Of a stretch of DNA of 64,000 bases, positions 17,969 to 24,816 are shown piece by piece. The position numbers and the translations under genes are program-made. A model generated the notes under the pieces. The model did not search any database. It was not told where the DNA came from and worked only from the letters and a program-made list of their open reading frames with translations. Numbering within the stretch: position 1 is the stretch's first letter; every line of letters begins with the position of its first letter. Origin of the DNA: Facklamia sp. 7083-14-GEN3 (GTDB taxonomy: Bacteria; Bacillota; Bacilli; Lactobacillales; Aerococcaceae); contig NZ_JANSGD010000001.1 in NCBI RefSeq assembly GCF_024742075.1, positions 744,001-808,000 on the forward strand. The letters are read 5' to 3'.

Positions 17969-18826
17969 TTATAAAATGCCTAATGCAGCTAACACTATTA
18001 AGATACCAGTTAAATAAAGCAATGCTTGAGTAACTTTTAAACCTTTCTTTGTATAGAACCAATAGATTCCCATTACGACAGTTAATGGTAAAATACCTGG
18101 TAATATCTGATCGAGAAGATCTTGAATTACAAATTCTCTACCCGAAAGATTAAAGGCTAAAGATGAAGTGACTTTAATATATTGTCCCGCTAAAATACCC
18201 ATCATAAATAATCCTAATACCGAAAGCATTTCAATAGCTGATTGAACGCCTTCTCCTTCCATAATGCTGGAAGCACTTCTTCCCATTTCAAATGCCTGAT
18301 GAGCGAAAAGCAGTCCAATAAAGACTTGATAAAGCGCAAATGTAATGAATGGGAAAATAGCCCCCATAGCACTTCCTTGTTGTGCCCATGGAATGGCAAT
18401 TGCAATTAGAATATATTGAATCGTACCCGAATCAATAGCATCTCCAATTCCAGCTAAAGCTCCCATCAAACCAGCTTTAGTGTTATACATTAAATCATCT
18501 TCCATGACGATTTCATCTTTTTTATATTCTTCTTGAGCACGTTGTTGCTCCATTGAAGCCATCAAACCGGTGATTACTCCACCACCCCAGCTAAGTTGGG
18601 TGTTAAAGAATAATAGTTGTCGCTTGTAGGCAGCTTTTAATGATTCATCATCTTTGTATAATTTCTTTAGAATTGGCATCATAGCAAATAATAAGGATGG
18701 TGCTAAATACCGGTCAAATGAATGTGGAATTTCATTTGCAAAATGCCATCTTAAATAGGATTTAGTAACATCTTTTTTAGTTATTTCCTCTGGAGCCATA
18801 TTTTGGTTGTTTTTAATTTCTGACAT
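17969..18826 (-). CDS. PTS EIID component, mannose family
   Basis: A 285-residue membrane subunit. The soluble N-terminal part (KDVTKSYLRWHFANEIPHSFDRY) and MASMEQQRA are typical of EIID. GLMGALAGIGDAIDSGTIQ lies in the first conserved membrane-associated region, and hydrophobic segments follow to the C-terminus (LYLTGILIVLAALGIL). It works with EIIC as the sugar channel. taaggagg precedes ATG 18826, 19 bases after the EIIC stop. Confidence 0.92.
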   Translation of the reverse strand: MSEIKNNQNMAPEEITKKDVTKSYLRWHFANEIPHSFDRYLAPSLLFAMMPILKKLYKDDESLKAAYKRQLLFFNTQLSWGGGVITGLMASMEQQRAQEEYKKDEIVMEDDLMYNTKAGLMGALAGIGDAIDSGTIQYILIAIAIPWAQQGSAMGAIFPFITFALYQVFIGLLFAHQAFEMGRSASSIMEGEGVQSAIEMLSVLGLFMMGILAGQYIKVTSSLAFNLSGREFVIQDLLDQILPGILPLTVVMGIYWFYTKKGLKVTQALLYLTGILIVLAALGIL

Positions 18827-18845
18827 TATATTACCTCCTTATATA

Positions 18846-19661
18846 TTAGAATCCATCATCATAGTCATCATCACTATAATTATCACTTACAGCAGCTGCT
18901 TTGTTATTGCCTTTTGCCATAATAAAAATCAGCGCGATGATTATGCCAAAGATTGCGTAAGTTACCATTGTGATTTCTAAAGGTTTTAATACCACACTCA
19001 TAAAATAAGCTAAGAAAAAGAATGGTAAGTAATCACGACGTCCAATAACATAGACTGTCGTTGCAATACCGATTGCAGCCAATCCTCCACCTACTACCTC
19101 TAATATATGAATGAAAATTGTGCCTTCTAGCATATTGATAACATCTGCAATTACAGGAGCTCCAAAGTAAAGAGCAATAAATACTAATGGAACGAATAAG
19201 ATAAATGATGCTAAAGTTGGAAATAGAATGATTGATCTTGACATAGCGCCTTCATCTAATTTTTCAACTGCTCTGTCAGTATACTTACCTAAAAAGGTAT
19301 TAATGAAAAATCTAAATTGATATAAGTAACTTCCCAATAGTCCTACTGGTACAGCAATTGCAATCGCTGACTCTGGTGAAAGATCGCCTAATAAGGCAAC
19401 AGGTACAGCTATAGCTGCTGCGATCGATGGTTCAGCAGGCATAGTTCCCCCTGGAGAAAAAACACCCATATAAATTAATTGTAAAGCTGCAGTTACTATC
19501 ATAGCTTGGGCTACATCTCCCATCACTAGACCTGCAACAAGTCCTGTCATTAGTGGTGAGAAACGTAAAGTTAGCGTTGCCCCTCCTAAAAATGATCTTG
19601 ACATTACAGCTGCAACCCATAGGGCAATGAGTAAACTCTGTAGTATAGTTAATGTTTCCAT
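18846..19661 (-). CDS. PTS EIIC component, mannose/sorbose family
   Basis: A 271-residue polytopic membrane protein with many hydrophobic segments. GVFSPGGTMPAEPSIAAAIA and the N-terminal SLLIALWVAAVMSRSFLGG match EIIC-Man/Sor. It ends in the acidic tail NYSDDDYDDGF, similar in character to the Asp tail of the operon's EIIA. taggagg precedes ATG 19661. The upstream alcohol dehydrogenase stops only 8 bases before, so co-transcription is near certain. Confidence 0.92.
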   Translation of the reverse strand: METLTILQSLLIALWVAAVMSRSFLGGATLTLRFSPLMTGLVAGLVMGDVAQAMIVTAALQLIYMGVFSPGGTMPAEPSIAAAIAVPVALLGDLSPESAIAIAVPVGLLGSYLYQFRFFINTFLGKYTDRAVEKLDEGAMSRSIILFPTLASFILFVPLVFIALYFGAPVIADVINMLEGTIFIHILEVVGGGLAAIGIATTVYVIGRRDYLPFFFLAYFMSVVLKPLEITMVTYAIFGIIIALIFIMAKGNNKAAAVSDNYSDDDYDDGF

Positions 19662-19669
19662 AAGTCCTC

Positions 19670-20770
19670 CTAATTCTGAATATAATTTTCTAAATCGATG
19701 ATTGCTTTGAACAAAATATCTTTTGAAATTGGAACTGGAACTAAATGTACTTTTTCTAACGAGTTAATAAAATCTACCATTTTTATTAAGGTAGCTTCAT
19801 CTTCTGGATAAATTTCCATTTGCTTTAATGAAAGCGGTAAATCCAATTCTTTATAATAAGGCAACAATTTATCAATTTCGCCCCATTTTTGCTCAAGAGC
19901 CATTTGATAAAATATTCCGTAAGCTACTTTTTCTCCATGTAAGAATTTTTGACTAGCGGGAATGTATTTGCCAAGTGCATCATGCATAGCATGCGCTGCA
20001 GCATTGCGCGCATACTTATCTCCTAATCCGCCTACTAGTCCTGCTACACCGAATATTATTTCAGATAAAACTTTAAAGTTGTGTGTCACTTCCTTATTTT
20101 TCATATCTTTTATTGCTTGGGCTGAATGTTCGATAATCACCTCACTTGATAATTTTGCAGTATAGCCGGCCAATCTTAAGAATGGTTCATCTTTTAAGTG
20201 CGCTTGATCTAAAATTGATTCACACTCATACCATTTAGCTATGGTGTCAGCAAGTCCTGCAACAAAATATTTTACAGGTGCGTCAATAACTAATTCAGGA
20301 TCTGTAATTAAAAAGGCAGCTTGTCTTAAATAATGTTCTGTTTTACCTTCAGATTCACCGTTCTCTTTATACATAACAGATAAAGGCGTCCAAGGTGCAC
20401 AATTACTAGCCAGTGTCGGTATAATTCCAAAACTAACATTAGCCAAATGCGCTGAATATCCTACCAAATCTGCTAAAGATCCTCCACCTACTCCTATTAT
20501 AAAATCAATTCCTTCAAGTTCAACTTTATCCGCAATTTTAGTGGCTCCATCATAACTACATACACCTGTATACTGATGATAAAAAAATTTAAAAGAATTA
20601 TGATTTAAAAAGTTTATTTTCTTTTTTGCTTTTTCCCATGAGATGGTCCCGTGAACAATCAGAATTTTTTTAGCTGAATATTCTCTTAAAACTTCAGGAA
20701 TTGTATCAATAGCATTCACATTATAACGATATACTTGAGGCCCGACCTTTACTGTTAAATTATTAAACAC
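19670..20770 (-). CDS. Metal-dependent (iron/zinc) alcohol dehydrogenase, glycerol-dehydrogenase-like
   Basis: A 366-residue member of the GldA/Fe-ADH superfamily. GVGGGSLAD (93-101) binds the dinucleotide. Likely metal ligands are D175 (GLADTIAKW), a His in HAAAHAMHD (about 260-263) and H278 (LHGEKVAYG). The start is GTG 20770, with aggag about 10 bases upstream. Its place between a 2-hydroxyacid dehydrogenase and a PTS suggests it oxidises or reduces a carbonyl of the transported sugar, perhaps replacing the UxuB-type reductase missing here. That role is inference; glycerol itself is unlikely given the context. Confidence 0.78.
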   Translation of the reverse strand: MFNNLTVKVGPQVYRYNVNAIDTIPEVLREYSAKKILIVHGTISWEKAKKKINFLNHNSFKFFYHQYTGVCSYDGATKIADKVELEGIDFIIGVGGGSLADLVGYSAHLANVSFGIIPTLASNCAPWTPLSVMYKENGESEGKTEHYLRQAAFLITDPELVIDAPVKYFVAGLADTIAKWYECESILDQAHLKDEPFLRLAGYTAKLSSEVIIEHSAQAIKDMKNKEVTHNFKVLSEIIFGVAGLVGGLGDKYARNAAAHAMHDALGKYIPASQKFLHGEKVAYGIFYQMALEQKWGEIDKLLPYYKELDLPLSLKQMEIYPEDEATLIKMVDFINSLEKVHLVPVPISKDILFKAIIDLENYIQN

Positions 20771-20790
20771 AGTTAAACATCTCCTAATAA

Positions 20791-21789
20791 TTATTTGATG
20801 TAGTTACTTTGTTTTTGAACAGAACGAACAGGTAGTATTCCTTTGACGATATTTTCAACATCTTGAACACATTTTTCACCCATATCTTCTAAACAATCCA
20901 TTGTATAGGCAGCAGTGTGAGGAGTCATGACGACGTTTTCAAAGGCTAAGTATGGATGATTAGATGAACCTGGCTCATTTTCTAAAACATCTGTGGCATA
21001 ACCTGCAACTTTCCCTGATTTTAAAGCTTCAACCATAGCATCTTCATCGACTAAAGCGCCTCGTGCACTATTTGACAGATAAACTTGGTCTTTCATTTTC
21101 TTGATTTCATTGGTTGAGATCATATGATAATTTTCTTCTGTTAGATTGGCACATAAACAAATTATATCTGATGTTTCTAAAAGTTCATCAAACTCAACTT
21201 TTTTTGCTCCAAAACTATTAATATGTCGTTTTGATTTATAAGGATCATAAGCAATCACTTCACATCTAAAGCCATTTCTTAATATTTCAACTACGCAGCT
21301 ACCAGTATTACCTACACCTATGACTCCAACCTTTTTATTAAATAAGGTTCTTCCAACCAAGCTCGCTCTTTCTGTCCATCTCCCTTCTCTAACTTTAGTG
21401 TTTGCCTCAGTCGTCCGACGCAAAACAGCTAAAAGATTCGTAATATTATTTTCTGCAACAGCATCTCTTTCAACTAATGCAGGAATAATGGATACAATTG
21501 TTCCATGATTTTTTGCAGCTTCAATGTCAATATTGTTATACCCTATTCCATGTCTAGAAATTAACAGTAATTCATCCTTATAGTCGAAAAACTCTTTAGT
21601 GAAAAATGGCGTAACACTTGAAATAATGATGTTGAATCCTTTTAAAAGTTCTGCTAACTCAGAACCGGCTATATTTTGATCGACATCGAAACGTTTAACC
21701 TCTCCAATCTCTTTTAGTCTTTTAAGGTGATCAGGAAAAATTTTTCCAAAGCTACTTGAATTAACTATTGCTATTTTATAATCTGGCAT
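20791..21789 (-). CDS. D-isomer-specific 2-hydroxyacid dehydrogenase
   Basis: A 332-residue NAD-dependent dehydrogenase and the first gene of the PTS operon. The NAD fold GVIGVGNTGSCVVEIL is complete, and the catalytic Arg (SNSARGALVDED), Glu (VLENEPG) and His (TPHTAAYT) are all present. Related enzymes reduce 2-keto acids such as 2-ketogluconate or glyoxylate. ATG 21789 is chosen because gaaggggga precedes it; an upstream TTG/ATG leader would run into the promoter. The operon promoter and cre-like site lie just upstream. The substrate is probably an acid intermediate of the same pathway. Confidence 0.85.
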   Translation of the reverse strand: MPDYKIAIVNSSSFGKIFPDHLKRLKEIGEVKRFDVDQNIAGSELAELLKGFNIIISSVTPFFTKEFFDYKDELLLISRHGIGYNNIDIEAAKNHGTIVSIIPALVERDAVAENNITNLLAVLRRTTEANTKVREGRWTERASLVGRTLFNKKVGVIGVGNTGSCVVEILRNGFRCEVIAYDPYKSKRHINSFGAKKVEFDELLETSDIICLCANLTEENYHMISTNEIKKMKDQVYLSNSARGALVDEDAMVEALKSGKVAGYATDVLENEPGSSNHPYLAFENVVMTPHTAAYTMDCLEDMGEKCVQDVENIVKGILPVRSVQKQSNYIK

Positions 21790-21846
21790 AGTTATTCCCC
21801 CTTCATGTTGTAGTAAATTTTTAAAATATTCTATATAACCAAATCG

Positions 21847-21860
21847 TTTAATCGCTTTCA
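21847..21860 (-). promoter_or_regulatory. Candidate cre site (CcpA) of the PTS-uxuA operon
   Basis: On the minus strand it reads TGAAAGCGATTAAA, one mismatch from the consensus TGWAANCGNTNWCA. It begins directly after the -10 box, a position that would allow CcpA repression of the operon. Confidence 0.6.
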
Positions 21861-21888
21861 TTTTACAAAAAATATTTTTCTTTGTCAA
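21860..21888 (-). promoter_or_regulatory. Strong promoter of the PTS-uxuA-eda operon
   Basis: On the minus strand TTGACA (21883-21888) and TAAAAT (21860-21865) are separated by 17 bases, so the -35 is perfect. The start site would be near 21853, inside the cre-like site, with a leader of about 65 bases to ATG 21789. Confidence 0.75.
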
Positions 21889-21914
21889 ACTGTTTTACAA
21901 AAAAATGTTTTTCT
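21861..21914. repeat. Tandem direct repeat, candidate RpiR operator
   Basis: TTTTACAAAAAATATTTTTC at 21861-21880 is repeated almost exactly (one extra A, one A-to-G change) from 21893 to 21914. The 32-base period is about three helical turns. Each copy contains an A-run/T-run inverted repeat. The first copy fills the -10 to -35 spacer of the operon promoter and the second lies just upstream. The neighbouring RpiR protein is the natural candidate ligand. Confidence 0.6.
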
Positions 21915-21987
21915 GTTAATTTATAATCAATAATAAGTTTATAAGTTTATCTTAAAAATATTTTTTTAAAATTAAGGAGGGAGTATT

Positions 21988-22845
21988 ATTAGTCAATCCG
22001 TTCAAGTTATTATTAAGAAAATGTATAACGATTTTAGTCCAACCGAAAAAAATATTGCTGATTATATTACTCAAAACTCAAATGAAATTGGTCATCAAAC
22101 CATTAGCGAACTCAGTAAGATACTGGGCGTCGCAGATTCTACTATTTTTCAATTCACAAAAAAGCTTGGATTCAACGGTTTCAAAGATTTTAAGATTGCT
22201 CTGCTTCTTAAATCTAATGAGATTATTAATGAAACAATTCATGAAAGTATATCAAAAGATGATAATGAAATAACGATTGCACAGAAAGTTTTTGATTCAA
22301 ATTGTACTACTTTATCGATGACTAAAGATTTTTTACTGGAAGAAGATTTTAAAAAAGCAGTTTCCATACTTAATAATTCACACCACCTCTTTCTATTTGG
22401 CATTGGTGGTTCAGAAATAGTCGCAGCGGATGGGCATCATAAATTTCTAAGATCTTCAATGAAAGCTTTTCATAATTCAGATTATCATGTTCAATTAATG
22501 GATGCAGCACGCTTATCAAAAGATGATTGTGCTATAATTATTTCACATACAGGACAATCTAGAGAAATCATTGAATTAGCAAAAATTGTCAAAGATACTC
22601 AGGCTCAAATCATTTCAATAACTAGTTATCCTAGTTCTAACTTAGCTAAAATTTCAGACGTTTCTTTGATTTCTGTTTCATCTGAAGTTGAATTTCGTAC
22701 AGAAGCCCTAGCATCGAGAATCGCCCAATTAAGTCTTATTGATTCACTTTACGTCGCTTATCAATTCTATAATTCAGATAAGTCATCTGAGTCACTTTCA
22801 AAAATCAGAAATGTTATTTCAAATTTGAACGAACCCATTGATTAA
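21988..22845 (+). CDS. RpiR/MurR family transcriptional regulator, probable AUU start
   Basis: About 285 residues. An N-terminal HTH_6 domain (TISELSKILGVADSTIFQF and the following recognition region) is joined to a C-terminal SIS domain (LFLFGIGGSEIVAADG, IISHTGQSREIIELA) that binds phosphosugars. Divergent from the PTS-uxuA operon, it is almost certainly its regulator. The first ATG (22021) lies inside the conserved N-terminus and has no ribosome site. The perfect AAGGAGGG at 21974-21981 is spaced 7 bases from an in-frame ATT (21988-21990), giving the family-like start I/M-S-Q-S-V-Q-V-I-I-K-K-M. So either AUU initiates, or the original ATG was lost. A SIS ligand fits the phosphorylated intermediates proposed for the operon. 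Confidence 0.85.
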   Translation: MSQSVQVIIKKMYNDFSPTEKNIADYITQNSNEIGHQTISELSKILGVADSTIFQFTKKLGFNGFKDFKIALLLKSNEIINETIHESISKDDNEITIAQKVFDSNCTTLSMTKDFLLEEDFKKAVSILNNSHHLFLFGIGGSEIVAADGHHKFLRSSMKAFHNSDYHVQLMDAARLSKDDCAIIISHTGQSREIIELAKIVKDTQAQIISITSYPSSNLAKISDVSLISVSSEVEFRTEALASRIAQLSLIDSLYVAYQFYNSDKSSESLSKIRNVISNLNEPID

Positions 22846-22850
22846 GTAAG

Positions 22851-22888
22851 AAAAGACTGGCTACCTAAGGTAGCCAGTCTTTTTTTTT
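22851..22888. terminator. Bidirectional terminator between rpiR and dps
   Basis: AAAAGACTGGCTACC pairs with GGTAGCCAGTCTTTT around TAA, followed by a run of T. Confidence 0.85.
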
Positions 22889-22889
22889 A

Positions 22890-23348
22890 TTATTCAGTAG
22901 CTCTCTTATTTAGATAAGCATTAAGCATCCAAATCGTTTTTTCGGATTCAGTCTTTAAAGCAATTAACATATCATTTGAAGGGAAATCTTCTGCTTCATC
23001 TGTTAAATGAATTCCTTCATCATAGAGACTAATTAAGGTCTTAATGTCCTTAACAATCGCTGCGACCATTTCATCTTGATCCAAATCTTTATCTGCAGCA
23101 TTTTCTTTAATAGCAGAATGTTCTATAAATTCAGCCACAGTAGCATAAGGTTGACCACCAATCGCTAAGAGGCGTTCTGCTACCTCATCCATATCAGCGG
23201 TTACTTGATCATAAAGCTCTTCAAATTTTTCATGTAAAGTAAAGAAATGAGATCCCTTTACAAACCAATGAAACTGATGGAGACGCACATAAAAGACACC
23301 TTGTGTGGCAACGACTTTATTTAAAAGTTCAAAAACTTTCTCGCTCAT
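22890..23348 (-). CDS. dps: Dps/ferritin-like DNA starvation protein
   Basis: A 152-residue ferritin-like protein that forms dodecamers, oxidises and stores iron with H2O2, and can protect DNA. FYVRLHQFHWFVKGSHFF and EELYDQVTADMDEVAERLLAIGG are the inter-subunit ferroxidase motifs of Dps (His, Asp and Glu ligands present). taggagg precedes ATG 23348. In a cell with a peroxide-producing pyruvate oxidase such a protein is expected. The upstream region (23349-23611) is AT-rich with no clear PerR box that I can confirm. Confidence 0.92.
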   Translation of the reverse strand: MSEKVFELLNKVVATQGVFYVRLHQFHWFVKGSHFFTLHEKFEELYDQVTADMDEVAERLLAIGGQPYATVAEFIEHSAIKENAADKDLDQDEMVAAIVKDIKTLISLYDEGIHLTDEAEDFPSNDMLIALKTESEKTIWMLNAYLNKRATE

Positions 23349-23611
23349 TTAACATCCTCCTAAATGTTTTTTAGCAATCACTTTTAATTGCTAGTAAATT
23401 AACCATATCACCTTGTTTAAGAATTGTTAAATAAAACGCTTTTATGAGAGTTGAATCGGACGATATATCTAATTTACATTATAAAATAAATATTTTAAAA
23501 ATATTTATTTGCTTTATTTAAGGTCACATTTAATTTTTATAAAAATCGTATTTTTAATTTCAATAAAATGATGACTATGGTTAAAATAAGAACAGAAAAG
23601 ACACCTTTTTT

Positions 23612-23828
23612 ATAAAAAACTTAAATAATGTGGATTAGTCACTTTTAATTGTTGGTGGTATCAACTGGTTACTAGTAGGACTGTTTGAGTTTGACCCTAG
23701 TAGCTACTATATTTAGTGGATCTATTAAAATCTTAGCGAAAGTAATTTATGCAGTTGTTGGGCTATGTTCCCTTTATTCTACAAATTTTTGGGGATTGAT
23801 TGGACAACAAGATGCCAATCATAGCTAA
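23612..23828 (+). pseudogene. DUF378 (YuzA-like) membrane protein, decayed
   Basis: LLIVGGINWLLVGLFEFD, then ILAKVIYAVVGLCSLY and NFWGLIGQQDANHS are clearly the DUF378 family, a small two-helix membrane protein of unknown function. A TAG lies near the N-terminus (NNVD-stop-SLLIV), one extra C at about 23695-23697 shifts the frame after EFD, and the start codon position reads ATA. A full terminator at 23841 remains, showing that the unit was once functional. Confidence 0.75.
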
Positions 23829-23840
23829 ATTTTAGTCAGT

Positions 23841-23876
23841 AAAAGCCTCGGTTATTCGGAACCGAGGCTTTTTTAT
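23841..23876 (+). terminator. Terminator after the DUF378 remnant
   Basis: AAAGCCTCGGTT pairs with AACCGAGGCTTT, followed by a T run. Confidence 0.8.
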
Positions 23877-24053
23877 TTGATCTCAAAATTCAGCAGATGA
23901 TTTTTCACTTTTAATAATGAGGATATATGCTTAAAGGGTTGATAGAATTATTATCTTATACTTTAATGTGCTTTAAATCAAAATAAAAGAATATTGGCTA
24001 ATACTTTAAATCGCTATTTAATTATCAAATTGTTCTATGAAGGAGGTAAAAAA

Positions 24054-24233
24054 TTAAAAAAGAGAAAATTTAATAAACAGTTTTATAAAAGTAAGAAAAT
24101 TATTTTATATATATTACAACTTATCCTAATGTACTATTTGTTTAAGTTGATGGACTTCAGTAACCTCAAAGACTATTTCGTTTTCTTTAACTTTACTGCA
24201 GTATTTTGTTATTCAATATATTTTTTTATTTGA
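24054..24233 (+). CDS. Hypothetical small membrane protein, start unclear
   Basis: A short basic N-terminus (KKRKFNKQFYKSKK) is followed by two hydrophobic stretches (IILYILQLILMYYLF and FFNFTAVFCYSIYFFI), about 59 residues. A perfect AGGAGG (24041-24046) lies within the longer frame that opens at TTG 23994. The in-frame codon seven bases after it is TTA (24054), not a normal start. Either the longer frame is real and the site fortuitous, or the start codon has mutated. No family is recognised. Confidence 0.35.
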   Translation, partial: LKKRKFNKQFYKSKKIILYILQLILMYYLFKLMDFSNLKDYFVFFNFTAVFCYSIYFFI

Positions 24234-24290
24234 AGAAACTAAGCAGTAAGGCTCATATGATTTATGATTAGAAGTTGAATTGCGTCCTTT

Positions 24291-24316
24291 AAAAAAAGAC
24301 TTGGAATTCCAAGTCC
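24291..24316 (-). terminator. Terminator of the zinc-ribbon gene
   Basis: On the minus strand GACTTGGAATTCCAAGTC is followed by seven T. Confidence 0.75.
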
Positions 24317-24336
24317 TAAATCATTTAGAAATCTAA

Positions 24337-24567
24337 TTATTTCTTTCGTTGAGTCTTTAAATCAACCGTTAATAACTCACAATTCTCGCATACATAAGCT
24401 TCTGTCTTTGGTCGACCAAATAAAGAAGAATTATCTTTTAAAGCAAAGCCACCATTAGCAAAAATACCCGCTACTAATTTCTTATCAGCTGGCTGCCATT
24501 TAATGGCATAGCGATCCCCAATTAAATTACCTTTTACCATTTCACTTCCACAATTTGGACACTCCAT
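24337..24567 (-). CDS. Small zinc-ribbon protein (DUF6487-like)
   Basis: A 76-residue protein with two CxxC knuckles (MECPNCGSE at the start and VCENCELL near the end) that together can bind one zinc ion. Between them is a beta-rich segment (GDRYAIKWQPADKK). This matches small nucleotide- or protein-binding zinc-ribbon proteins of unknown role. gaaggag precedes ATG 24567. It lies beside the type III restriction genes but has its own terminator at 24291, so no functional link is implied. Confidence 0.65.
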   Translation of the reverse strand: MECPNCGSEMVKGNLIGDRYAIKWQPADKKLVAGIFANGGFALKDNSSLFGRPKTEAYVCENCELLTVDLKTQRKK

Positions 24568-24775
24568 ACAATCACTCCTTCGTTTTTTAATTATAAATCA
24601 TCTCTATAATTCTTTTTAATTATAACATAAAATAATAGTTATAAGCTTATTAAATATGAATAAATATCCTATTCTTATGATTGACTGATAGAATAAATCA
24701 GAATAAAGCATAAAAGAAAAAGACTCACAAACTAAATAAAAAACTAAAAATTTAATTTCTGCCTACTTATAGCTA

Positions 24776-24813
24776 TTAAAGTCCCTTTCTTATTAGAAAG
24801 AGACTTTAAAAAA
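24776..24813 (-). terminator. Terminator of the type III mod-res operon
   Basis: AAAGTCTCTTTC pairs with GAAAGGGACTTT on the minus strand, just after the res stop codon and with flanking A/T runs. Confidence 0.8.
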
Positions 24814-24816
24814 TCT

